64,000 nucleotides of DNA from Pseudonocardia asaccharolytica DSM 44247 = NBRC 16224 (lineage in GTDB: Bacteria; Actinomycetota; Actinomycetes; Mycobacteriales; Pseudonocardiaceae), in NCBI RefSeq assembly GCF_000423625.1, contig NZ_AUII01000003.1:1-64000 (forward strand). Direction: 5' to 3'. Made by a program: the position numbers and the translations under genes. Each line of letters starts with the position of its first letter. Position 1 is the first letter of the stretch. Shown here in pieces: positions 9,065-16,867 of the stretch. A model generated the notes under the pieces. The model ran no database searches. It was not told the DNA's origin and saw only the letters and a program-made list of their open reading frames with translations.

Positions 9065-9434
9065 TCATCCGATGGGGAGACGCCGGACTCGGAGGAAGTC
9101 GTCGCCAATGACGACGATGCTGCCGAGTCGGAGGTCTTCCTCGACCTGGGGAAGGTTCGCGATCAGGGAGGATGGCGAGTTCGTCGACCCGGCGTCCGAT
9201 CACGCGGCGCACAAGCACGACGGATGGGTCGGGCTCGTGCGAGGCGGCGAGCAGCGCGCCGAAGTCGGTGTCGGCGCCGACGAGGATGCGGTCGTCGTCG
9301 CGGGCGGTGCGCAGGACAACGTGGTCGCTCGCGGCCTGGAGTCCGAGTGAACGGACGTGGACCACGTCCCACCCCTCCTTGGCCAGCACCTCGCCGAGCC
9401 GTGGAGACAGGTTGTTGTCGAGTAGCAGCCTCAT
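9065..9434 (-). pseudogene. DUF5615 PIN-like toxin, frameshifted near its C-terminus
   Basis: The frame starts MRLLLDNNLSPRLGEVLAKEG and continues through ILVGADTDFGALLA, typical of DUF5615 (PIN-like, VapC45/Mut7-C-like) toxins. After VDELAIL an extra base in the G-run at 9166-9168 shifts the frame. In the other frame the family ending continues as LIANLPQVEEDLRLGSIVVI and stops at 9065. The acidic residues of the PIN core (LLDNN, TDFG) are upstream of the shift. Its ATG overlaps the antitoxin stop by 4 nt (ATGA). Either the toxin has been disabled or the base is a sequencing error. Confidence 0.78.
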
Positions 9435-9661
9435 GCAGACGGGCGAAGCGGTAGCTGGCGCTCGCGGACGCTCTCGGCGGCGTAGCGCAGTGCCTCGGCC
9501 ACGTCCTCGGGCGTGAGGTCGGGGAGATCCTCGCAGATCTCGTCGACCGTCATGCCGTCGGCGACCATGGAGACGACGGTGGCGACCGGGATGCGCATAC
9601 CGCGGATCGTCGGGACGCCACCCATCAGGTCGGGATCCACTGTGATCCGGTCGAAGGTCAT
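9431..9661 (-). CDS. DUF433 antitoxin-like protein
   Basis: 76 residues from the ATG at 9661: MTFDRITVDPDLMGGVPTIRG, then RIPVATVVSMVADGM, DEICEDLPDLTPEDVAEALR. This is the compact DUF433 winged-helix-like family that pairs with DUF5615 PIN-like proteins as type II toxin-antitoxin modules. Antitoxins of this kind usually bind both toxin and promoter. It is the first gene of the pair and overlaps the damaged toxin gene by 4 nt. If the toxin is truly broken, this is a solitary antitoxin. Confidence 0.85.
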   Translation of the reverse strand: MTFDRITVDPDLMGGVPTIRGMRIPVATVVSMVADGMTVDEICEDLPDLTPEDVAEALRYAAESVRERQLPLRPSA

Positions 9662-9802
9662 GTGCCGATGGTACGGCGGTTCGCGGGCCCGGCCCAAAAT
9701 CGAAGCGTGCGCCGAATACGTGCCGAGGTTGCGCGCCCCGAGCGTGCACGGTCCAATCGCCGCAGGTCAGGCCATGCGCAAGAACGGAACCGAGGCTCCC
9801 TC

Positions 9803-9842
9803 AAAAGGGTCACAGTGTGGGTTCGAGTCCCACCGGGGCACC
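9803..9842 (+). repeat. att scar 1: partial copy of the tRNA 3' half
   Basis: From AAAAGGGTCACAGTGTGGGT onward the sequence repeats 6071-6110 of the tRNA gene, with one G missing from the acceptor run. Upstream bases do not form the 5' half of a tRNA, so this is an att site, not a gene. It marks the right end of element 1 and the left end of whatever integrated next. Confidence 0.8.
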
Positions 9843-9884
9843 CTTTCCCAGCAGCCTGATCATGGCTCTGAGCAGCGGAAATGG

Positions 9885-9995
9885 TCACTGTTCTTCTCCA
9901 GCGCAGTCCGGCTGTCCCCGGTTGAGATCTGTGATCTCCGGGTGGCCGTGCCGAATACGTGCCGAGGTTTCGGCACCCAGGGCGGCGATCCGCTG
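9885..9995 (-). pseudogene. Integrase C-terminal remnant 2
   Basis: The last ~35 codons read RIAALGAETSARIRHGHPEI and end LNRGQPDCAGEEQ. They align with the tail of the first integrase (RIAAALGDETLARIGRDQPE and onward). Nothing of the catalytic domain remains. The frame continues without a stop into the broken LuxR-type gene, so the junction is a deletion scar. Confidence 0.7.
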
Positions 9996-10039
9996 GCGGG
10001 GCGGTCTCCGGCGAGGCCGCCCGCTCGGTCCCGGCGAGG

Positions 10040-11178
10040 TCAGGGCGTCGGCGAGGTTGCCCGCTGGACCCGGCCGCCCTGGTCGATGAGCTGGTGCACG
10101 GCGTAGACGTGGGGGACCGGGGCGATCCCCGCCTGCTGGCTGGCCGGGCCGAGGACCTCGCCGAAGGCCGCGAACGCCTCCTCGGCCCGGTTCAGGTCGC
10201 TGACCCGAGCGCAGCGTCCGACCACTTCCAACGCCTCGCAGGCCACCTCGTGGGAGCCCGGCCGCATGCGCGAGATCGGCGGCCCGGCGCGCCAGGCGTT
10301 CCGCGCGGGACAGACGGTCGGTCGAGACGGCGGCCAGAGCGACGTGCGCCTCCAGAGCTGCCGTCCGTGCCGCCAGCCGGGGATCGTCACCGGAGCGGAT
10401 GCGGTCGAGATGGGACTGCGCGTGCTCGGGATGGCCCGCTGCCAGCGCGGCACGGACCAGCAGGAGGCGGACCTCGCCGTCTCGGTCGCCGGTCTCCACG
10501 AGCATCCGCTCGCCGAGCCGGATCGCCTCGTCGGCCTGTCCGGCGCCGGCGAGCGTCTCGAGCAGCGCCCGACCGAGATCGGCGCGCAACGGACGGGACC
10601 GGCACATGTCGTGCCTCGCCGCAGCTGCGCCGCGCCGGGTGGATCGGGGACAGAAGGTGACGAGGACGGCCACCGCATGTCCCGCGATGTTGTCGGCCAA
10701 GTACTCCAAGACCTCAAGGGTCTCCGGGTCGGCCCAGGGCAGGTCCTCGAGAACCAGGAACACGCCGTCGGCTGAGAGGACGAGCAGTCGCAGCACGGCT
10801 CGGCGAGCTCCACCAGTGACGCGTCCCGACGCGCGGTTCCCCAGGCCGGAACCACCCGGGCGAGGACGTCGCCGTACGGCAGGTCCGCGGGAGTCGCCGG
10901 GTGCGCTCCAGCCCAAGCAGGGCCTCAGCGACCGCACGGAACGGAACGGAGGGCCCCGGTGTCGCGCGGCCGAGAGCAACCGCGACGCCGCGGGCGCGGG
11001 CGGCAGCCACCGCGGCGCGGGCCAGACAACTCTTGCCGATGCCCGCCTCGCCCTCCACGGCCAGCATCCCGCCGTCACCGGCCGCCATCGCGCCCAGCAG
11101 CTCGCTGATCGCCGCTCGCTCATCGTCACGCCTCACGATTCGGCGGGCGACCACCGGTCGCATCGCGGTGCTGCCCAT
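10040..11178 (-). pseudogene. LuxR/LAL-type ATPase regulator, fragmented
   Basis: The N-terminus (start at 11178) carries a Walker A motif, AVEGEAGIGKSCLARAAV, after the RRDDERAAI lead-in typical of large AAA/STAND regulators. A Walker B-like stretch, FLVLEDLPWADPETLEVLEYL, occurs further on in another frame, followed by tetratricopeptide-like helices (AIRLGERMLVETGDRDGEVR). At least two frameshifts (near 10850 and 10250) break the frame, much of the middle is missing compared with ~900-residue relatives, and the C-terminal LuxR helix-turn-helix is absent. It is not functional as read. Confidence 0.75.
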
Positions 11179-11753
11179 GAGCGCACCCCCGAGTCGGCTC
11201 CCGACACAGTATCGATGACCGGCCCGGCCCCGTCACTTCTGCTCCACGGTGAGCGGGTCATGATCGGGCGAGCTGTCGCCCGATCGCGTGGCGACCCGGG
11301 GGACGTGCGAGGAGATCACCGCCGGGGTACGAGGGAAGAACGACCCGCGCGGACCATGCACGGACGCGGAGCAGGGGACACGGTTTCCTCGCAGGTCAGA
11401 CGCGGTATGACAGTCCACTGTAAAGCTGTTGGCTCACACGTTTGGGGCCGGCGGCCGATCGGTTCGGCGAACGAGTCCGCCAAGATCCTCGATGTGATCG
11501 TCGATCTCTGCGATCGAGTCGAGAAGGGCCCAGCGTCAGCTCCACGGTTCCGGATGCGGGCCGTTCCGATCCCACCGGGGCACCCGCTCCAACCAGCAGA
11601 ATCGCGCCAGTACGTGGAGAACCAGCGACGGCCCGGTTGACCGGCATAGATCGCGCCTACGGAGGGATCGGTTATCCCGGCCCTGAACGGGCGGGCTTGC
11701 GCCGATAACTCCCGGGTCAGAAGCGCTGATCGTCGGCCCCGAGCCGGAGCTCC
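11179..11753. other. Non-coding stretch with att scar 2
   Basis: No gene can be supported here. The 14-mer CAGTCCACTGTAAA at 11411-11424 also occurs at 9026-9039 inside element 1. The bases after it weakly resemble a tRNA-Tyr anticodon arm. The att scar at 11563-11585 lies within the stretch. The rest appears to be decayed sequence. Confidence 0.5.
11563..11585 (+). repeat. att scar 2: shorter tRNA 3'-end copy
   Basis: TCCCACCGGGGCACCC at 11570-11585 is identical to 9828-9843, including the missing G relative to the real tRNA. The preceding bases at 11563-11569 match partly. The shared deletion suggests it descends from, or recombined with, att scar 1. Confidence 0.5.
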
Positions 11754-12683
11754 TCATGGCGACGACTCGGGATCCAGGCCGGTCAACCGCCCCGCGTTGG
11801 CGGGGTCGTATCCCCCGAGGCGGGCGATCTCGGCCCGCACGTCGTCGCGGCGCAGGGTTGTGACCAGCATGGCGGCGGCGTCGAGCGCGGCCGCGCTGAG
11901 CACGATCTCGTAGTCCTCCCAGGTCAACGGCACGAAGGTCAGGTCGAGGTCGCGGGCCGCCGCACGTACCCCGAGCCCGGTGTCCACGACGCCGGCGGCG
12001 ACGGCGAGTGCCACCTCCAGGTGTGACCCCACCTCCGGCCCGCGCACGGCGTCGGGGTCGGCGCCGGCGTCGCGGAGCAACCGGTCGAGCAGCAATCGGG
12101 TCCCGGTGCCGTGGGTCCGCTTGGCCACCCGCACCCGGGTGAGGTCGGTCGGCCCGGCCAGGTCACGGGGATTGCCCGGGGGGAGGAGCAGCCCCTGCTC
12201 GCGCCGCCACAGGTGCAGGAGGTGCGGGCGCAGCCCGCGCAGGAGACCGCGGGCGAACGGAGCGTTGTAGCCGCCGTCGCGGTGCAGCAGGTGCACGGCG
12301 GCGGCGTCGGCCCGACCCTGTCGGACGGCCATCAACCCGGCGGAGCTGCCGCCCGCGGCGACCGTGACCACGCGGCCGCCGAGGTGACGCAGAACCAGGT
12401 CGAGGGCGGGGTCGTCACTTCCGGCGAGCCGCAGCACCAGGTCGCCGTGCAGAAATCGGCGGGCAGCGAGAGCGCCATCGCGCGTGACGCGTGCTCGACG
12501 TCGATCGGCGAGCGCGATCATCCCGGCCTGTGCCAGCGTCCGCTCCGCCCGGCTGACCGTGGACGCGGTGGTGGCCCAGCGCACGGCCAGCTCGCGCACT
12601 CCCGGGAGCTCCGTCCCCGGGGTCAGCTCGCCAGAGCTGATTCGCTCGGCCAAGTCTGTGCAGATCTCGCGATACCGGGCCAT
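11754..12683 (-). CDS. GntR-type regulator with periplasmic-binding-protein-like sensor (tungstate/molybdate uptake)
   Basis: 309 residues. Residues 1-70 are a GntR winged helix: YREICTDLAERISSGELTPG, then ELAVRWATTASTVSRAERTL. The rest resembles a substrate-binding protein of the molybdate/tungstate class (GGSSAGLMAVRQGRADAAAVHLL, and GTGTRLLLDRLLRDAG), here used as an intracellular sensor. It is divergent from tupABC with a 50-nt gap, so it most likely senses cytosolic oxyanion and controls that operon. The gap contains an imperfect ACAACC...GGTGGT dyad that could be its site. Specificity is inferred from the neighbours. Confidence 0.82.
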   Translation of the reverse strand: MARYREICTDLAERISSGELTPGTELPGVRELAVRWATTASTVSRAERTLAQAGMIALADRRRARVTRDGALAARRFLHGDLVLRLAGSDDPALDLVLRHLGGRVVTVAAGGSSAGLMAVRQGRADAAAVHLLHRDGGYNAPFARGLLRGLRPHLLHLWRREQGLLLPPGNPRDLAGPTDLTRVRVAKRTHGTGTRLLLDRLLRDAGADPDAVRGPEVGSHLEVALAVAAGVVDTGLGVRAAARDLDLTFVPLTWEDYEIVLSAAALDAAAMLVTTLRRDDVRAEIARLGGYDPANAGRLTGLDPESSP

Positions 12684-12733
12684 GCCTTAACAACCTATGG
12701 TGGTCGGTCTGAACTAGTGCAGAAGGAGCCAGT

Positions 12734-13588
12734 GTGGGTGTGCCGTCCCGGGTCGCCGCTGTCCTCGCCGGCCTCCTCCTCCTTGTCGGGTGCGGCGCGC
12801 CGCCCGCGGCGGGGCCGTCGGCGGAACGGTCGCTCATCCTGGCCACGACCACAAGCACCCAGGACTCCGGGCTGCTCGACGTGCTGCTGCCGGCGATGAC
12901 CGAGGACACCGGCTGGGCGGTTAAGCCCATCGCGGTCGGCAGCGGGGCGGCCATCGAGATGGGGCGGCGCGGCGAGGCCGACGTGCTGCTGGTCCATTCG
13001 CCCGCTGCGGAGGAGGAGCTGGTCGCGACAGGAGTGACGGGCCGGCGGCTGCTGGTCATGCACAATGATTTCGTCCTGGTCGGGCCGGCCACCGACCCGG
13101 CCGGAATCCGGGAGCTGCCGGTCGCCGAGGCGATGGCGACCATCGCCCGCTCGGGCTCGGCGTTCGTCTCCCGCGGCGACGAGTCCGGGACCCACGCTCG
13201 CGAGAAGCAGCTGTGGGAGGCCGCGGGCGTCGATCCCGACGGCGTGTGGTACCGCAGCACCGGCCAGGGCATGGGCGCCACATTGCGGGTCGCGGACGAG
13301 GCCGGGGCCTACACCCTCAGCGACCGCGCCACCTTCCTCGCACAGCGCGACGGCCTCCGGCTGCAGATCGTGAACTCCGGTGATGCTCGGCTGCTGAACA
13401 TCTACCACGTCATTGAGATCACTCCCGCCGCTGGCGAGCGCGTGCAGCCCGAGGGCGCAGCCGCATTCGTCGACTGGATCGTCGGGCCGCGAGCACAGCA
13501 GATGATCGGCGAGTTCGGGACGACCGAGTTCGGCGAGCCGCTGTTCACTCCGGATGCAGGCAAGACCGCCGAACAGCTCGGCGGCTAG
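12734..13588 (+). CDS. tupA: Tungstate ABC transporter substrate-binding lipoprotein
   Basis: 284 residues. The N-terminus has a lipobox, LLLLVGC, with the lipidated cysteine at residue 20. The TupA signature TTTSTQDSGLL begins at residue 38 and forms the oxyanion pocket with FVSRGDESGTH (about residue 150). The mature protein captures tungstate outside the membrane and delivers it to TupB. An AGAAGGAG ribosome-binding site lies 5 nt before the GTG start. It is the first gene of tupABC, divergent from its probable regulator. Tungstate would supply tungsten enzymes; none is visible in the window. Confidence 0.9.
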   Translation: MGVPSRVAAVLAGLLLLVGCGAPPAAGPSAERSLILATTTSTQDSGLLDVLLPAMTEDTGWAVKPIAVGSGAAIEMGRRGEADVLLVHSPAAEEELVATGVTGRRLLVMHNDFVLVGPATDPAGIRELPVAEAMATIARSGSAFVSRGDESGTHAREKQLWEAAGVDPDGVWYRSTGQGMGATLRVADEAGAYTLSDRATFLAQRDGLRLQIVNSGDARLLNIYHVIEITPAAGERVQPEGAAAFVDWIVGPRAQQMIGEFGTTEFGEPLFTPDAGKTAEQLGG

Positions 13589-13598
13589 CGGGTTCGTG

Positions 13599-14300
13599 AT
13601 GGATGTCCTGCTCGACGGGTTCGCCGAGGCGCTGCGCCTGCTGCTCACCGGCGACGAGGACACGTGGACGATCACTGCGCTGACTTTGCAGGTCTCGCTC
13701 ACCGCGAGCCTGCTCGCGCTGCTGATCGGGATACCGTTCGGCACGGCGGCGGCGCTCGTCCGCTTCCCGGGCCGCCGGGTGCTGCTCGCCGTGGCGAACA
13801 CCGGCATGGGGCTGCCCCCGGTGGTCGTCGGGTTGTTCGTCACGGTGCTGCTATGGCGCAGCGGCCCGCTCGGCGGGCTCGGCCTGCTCTACACCCCGGC
13901 CGCGATGGTGATCGCCCAGGCCGCGATCGCCACACCGATCGTCATTGCGCTGACTGCTGCCGCGCTGCAGCAGATCGACCCGGAGTTCCTGGTGCAGATG
14001 CAGGCGCTCGGCGCCACCCGAGCACGTGCGCTGCTGGCGTTGCTCGACGAGGCACGCCTCCCGCTGCTCGCGGTCGGGATGGCGGCGTTCGGCGCGGTGG
14101 TGAGCGAGGTCGGCGCGGCGCAGATGGTCGGCGGCAACCTGGCCGGGGAGACCCGCGTGCTGACCACCGCCGCGGTACTGGCCACCAGCCGCGGGCAGTT
14201 CGCCCTAGCGATCGCCTTCGGCCTGGTCCTGCTCACCCTCGCGTTTGCGGTCAACCTCTCGATCACGCTGGCCCAGCAGCAGCGCGCACCCGTCCGATGA
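13599..14300 (+). CDS. tupB: Tungstate ABC transporter permease
   Basis: 233 residues with five or six hydrophobic segments, such as LTASLLALLIGIPFG and MGLPPVVVGLFVTVLLW. The cytoplasmic coupling loop of ABC permeases appears as EFLVQMQALGATRARALL (about residues 127-144). It forms the membrane channel with the TupC ATPase. The ATG at 13599 lies 10 nt after the tupA stop. An in-frame GTG immediately precedes it. Its TGA overlaps the tupC ATG (ATGA), indicating translational coupling. Confidence 0.9.
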   Translation: MDVLLDGFAEALRLLLTGDEDTWTITALTLQVSLTASLLALLIGIPFGTAAALVRFPGRRVLLAVANTGMGLPPVVVGLFVTVLLWRSGPLGGLGLLYTPAAMVIAQAAIATPIVIALTAAALQQIDPEFLVQMQALGATRARALLALLDEARLPLLAVGMAAFGAVVSEVGAAQMVGGNLAGETRVLTTAAVLATSRGQFALAIAFGLVLLTLAFAVNLSITLAQQQRAPVR

Positions 14301-15478
14301 GTCCCGAATCCAGCGGCGAACCGCCGCGGTTGGGCTGCCGCGACCTGCGCGTGCGTGTCGGCGGGCGCGAACTGCTCGCGGTCGATACCCTCGACGTCGC
14401 CGCGGGGCAGACGCTCGCTGTCCTCGGGCCGAACGGCGCCGGGAAATCGACGCTGCTGCGCGCGCTCGGCATGCTCGGCCGGTACCGCCGCAGCGGCACC
14501 GTCCTGCTCGACGGCGTTCCCGCCGAACCGGCAACCATGCGCGTGGCTGTTGCGGGTGTGCTGCAACGACCGATCCTGCGCCGCGGCAGCGTCGCCGAGA
14601 ACGCCGCGGCGGGGTTGAGCCTGCGCGGGGTCGGCCGGCGTGAGGCGCTCCGGCGATCCGAGCCGTGGCTTGACGCCCTCGGCATCGCCCATCTCGCCCA
14701 TCGCGACACGCGAACTCTGTCCGGTGGCGAGGCGCAACGCACCAGCATCGCTCGCGCCCTGGCCGTCGAGCCACGGGTACTGCTACTCGACGAACCGTTT
14801 GCCGGCCTCGACGCGACCACCCGCGCGGACCTGCTCGCGGACCTGCGCGTGGTGCTCGACGGCCTGCACGCCGCGACATTGCTCGTCACCCACGATCCCG
14901 GCGAGGCCCGCGCGCTGGCCGAACACACGATGTTGCTGATCGACGGGCGCATCCGTCAGCTCGGGCCGACGGCGAGCGTGCTGGACCACCCCGTCGACGC
15001 GCCGTGCGCGCGGCTGCTCGGATTCGGGCTGCTGCCGCCGGAGCTCACCGGACGGGGGTTGCTCGCTGCTCGCCCGGAACACTGCCGGGCGGCGCCCGGC
15101 GAGGTCGCAGCGCCACCCGACGGGCTCGCCGTGCCCGGAACGCTGCGGCGGCAGGTCCCGCTGGGCGGCGTTACCCGAGTCGACGTCGACCTTGGCGCGC
15201 CTGGCGGGTCGACCGGGAGCGGAGGACAGCTCATGTGCGTGTCCTCCACACCACCGAACGCGCCACCCGGCACCCGGGTGACGGTCACCGTGGCGGCCGC
15301 GCACCTGCGCCGGCTCGACACTGACCGCACGATCAATAGCAGGTTGAGCAGCCGCATACGGCGCGTTGGCCGAGCGCGGAGGACATGGGCCTCCTCAGGG
15401 GGAATGGGCGTTCCTCAGCCTGTTCGGCAAGCAGGGCGAACGCGCCCATCTCCGCGCCCGCCCCACGACCTCCGGTGA
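14297..15478 (+). CDS. tupC: Tungstate ABC transporter ATPase
   Basis: About 393 residues. The ABC domain shows Walker A GPNGAGKSTLLRAL (about residue 45), signature LSGGEAQRTSIARAL, Walker B VLLLDEPFAGLD and the H-loop LLVTHDPGEA. A TOBE-like extension follows (LAARPEHC onward), as in ModC-type ATPases. The final ~50 residues are Arg-rich and unlike the family, so the true C-terminus may have been earlier before an indel. It overlaps tupB by 4 nt. It powers oxyanion import at the cytoplasmic membrane face. Confidence 0.88.
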   Translation: MSPESSGEPPRLGCRDLRVRVGGRELLAVDTLDVAAGQTLAVLGPNGAGKSTLLRALGMLGRYRRSGTVLLDGVPAEPATMRVAVAGVLQRPILRRGSVAENAAAGLSLRGVGRREALRRSEPWLDALGIAHLAHRDTRTLSGGEAQRTSIARALAVEPRVLLLDEPFAGLDATTRADLLADLRVVLDGLHAATLLVTHDPGEARALAEHTMLLIDGRIRQLGPTASVLDHPVDAPCARLLGFGLLPPELTGRGLLAARPEHCRAAPGEVAAPPDGLAVPGTLRRQVPLGGVTRVDVDLGAPGGSTGSGGQLMCVSSTPPNAPPGTRVTVTVAAAHLRRLDTDRTINSRLSSRIRRVGRARRTWASSGGMGVPQPVRQAGRTRPSPRPPHDLR

Positions 15479-15499
15479 CAGCCCATAGCCTGGCAAGCC

Positions 15500-16867
15500 G
15501 TGACCAACATGGTGTCGGGCCGGGGAACGCTGCTCGATGGTCTTCTCCGCCGGCCGGCGGCCGCGGTGGTCGTCGGCTTCGCGGTGGCGGTCGCGGCCGG
15601 GACCGTGCTGCTGATGCTGCCGGTGTCCGCGGAGTCCGGAGCGATGACCCCGTTCGTGCCGGCGATCTTCACCGCGGTGTCGGCGGTGTGCGTGACCGGG
15701 CTGATCGTGGTGGACACGCCGACGTACTGGTCGATGTTCGGCGAATTGGTGATTCTCGGGCTGATCCAGATCGGCGGTATCGGGATCATGACCCTTGCGA
15801 CACTGCTCGGGTTGCTGATCGCGCGACGGATCGGGCTGCGGCTGCAGCTCACCGCGCAGGCCGAGACCAAGAGTCTCGGTCTTGGCGAAGTCCGCCAGGT
15901 CGTCGCTGGTGTCCTGGCGATCAGCCTCGCGGTCGAGCTGGTGATCGCCGTTCCCCTGGTGGTTCGCTTCGCCGCCTTCTACGAGGAGCCGATCGGGCGC
16001 GCCTCGTACCTCGGTGCGTTCCACGCGGTGTCCTCTTTCAACAACGCCGGCTTCGCCCTGTTCACCGACAACATCATCCCATTCGCCACGGACCCGTGGA
16101 TCTGCATGCCGCTCGCCGTGGCCACTGTCATCGGCGGGATCGGGTTCCCCGTCCTGTTCGCCCTCGGCCGCCGGCTGCGCGGCGAGCTGGCCCGTTGGTC
16201 ACTGCACGTGCGCATCACCGTCGGCACCTACGCGATCCTCGTCATCGTCGGGATCGTCGGGTTCCTGGCGTTCGAGTGGACCAACCCGGGCACGATCGGA
16301 GGCAAAGACCTCGGCGGGAAGCTCGTCATCGGCGTCTTCCACGGCATCATGCCGCGCACCGCCGGCTTCAACAGCATTGACGTCGGTCAGCTCGACCCCG
16401 CCACACTGCTGATCACCGACGTCCTGATGTTCATCGGCGGCGGCAGCGCCGGCACCGCCGGCGGCATCAAGGTGACCACCTTCGCGCTGCTGGCGTTCGT
16501 GATGCTGGCCGAGGTCCGCGGCGAACCCACCGTACACGTCCTCGGCCGCCGGCTGCCCACGCCGATCCAGCGGCAAGCCCTCACCGTCGCCCTCGCCGGC
16601 GTCGGCCTGGTCATGGTCTCCACCGTCACCCTGCTCGCCATCACCCCGATCGGGCTCGACGCGATCCTGTTCGAGGCCGTGTCGGCGTTCGCCACCGTCG
16701 GGTTGTCCACCGGCATCACCGACGACCTGTCCCCGGCCGGGCAACTCGTGCTGACCGCCCTGATGTTCCTCGGCCGGCTCGGACCGATCACACTGGCCTC
16801 CGCCCTCGCCCTGCGCGAGCGCAGCCGCCGCTTCGAACTGCCCGAGGAACGGACCATCGTTGGCTAG
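15500..16867 (+). CDS. ktrB: KtrB/TrkH-type potassium transporter
   Basis: 455 residues with four M1-P-M2 repeats. The selectivity-filter regions are visible as SAVCVTGLIVVDT, SSFNNAGFALF, GIMPRTAGFNSID and SAFATVGLSTGIT, each with the conserved glycine. The P-loop architecture, length and GTG start fit Ktr-type sodium-dependent potassium uptake. It overlaps the gating-ring gene ktrA by 8 nt. No c-di-AMP riboswitch could be recognised in the ~20 nt between this start and tupC or in the tupC tail. Confidence 0.88.
   Translation: MTNMVSGRGTLLDGLLRRPAAAVVVGFAVAVAAGTVLLMLPVSAESGAMTPFVPAIFTAVSAVCVTGLIVVDTPTYWSMFGELVILGLIQIGGIGIMTLATLLGLLIARRIGLRLQLTAQAETKSLGLGEVRQVVAGVLAISLAVELVIAVPLVVRFAAFYEEPIGRASYLGAFHAVSSFNNAGFALFTDNIIPFATDPWICMPLAVATVIGGIGFPVLFALGRRLRGELARWSLHVRITVGTYAILVIVGIVGFLAFEWTNPGTIGGKDLGGKLVIGVFHGIMPRTAGFNSIDVGQLDPATLLITDVLMFIGGGSAGTAGGIKVTTFALLAFVMLAEVRGEPTVHVLGRRLPTPIQRQALTVALAGVGLVMVSTVTLLAITPIGLDAILFEAVSAFATVGLSTGITDDLSPAGQLVLTALMFLGRLGPITLASALALRERSRRFELPEERTIVG

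Larger units (their letters stand above)
6071..9842. mobile_element. Decayed integrative element 1 at the tRNA
   Basis: The element runs from the tRNA 3' half (attL side, 6071-6109) to an att copy at 9803-9842. The two copies share about 36 identical bases except for one missing G in the right copy. An integrase remnant begins 45 nt inside the left end, the usual arrangement for tyrosine-recombinase elements. Cargo is a TetR regulator, an alpha/beta hydrolase and a DUF433/DUF5615 pair. No replication, transfer or phage structural genes remain, and the integrase is broken, so the element is immobile on its own. Confidence 0.72.
9803..11585. mobile_element. Decayed integrative element 2, in tandem with element 1
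   Basis: Right of att scar 1, an integrase tail remnant stops at 9885, 43 nt from the att sequence. That mirrors the 45-nt gap between the tRNA and the first integrase. Another partial tRNA 3' end lies at 11563-11585. The interior carries only a broken LuxR-type regulator. The arrangement implies a second insertion at the same target. Confidence 0.5.

Noticed and set aside
6071-11585. Intact prophage or conjugative element
   Set aside because: No structural, replication or transfer genes are present, and both integrase copies are broken.
15379-15499. c-di-AMP (ydaO-type) riboswitch upstream of ktrB
   Set aside because: I could not find the conserved core elements, and the stretch overlaps the tupC reading frame.
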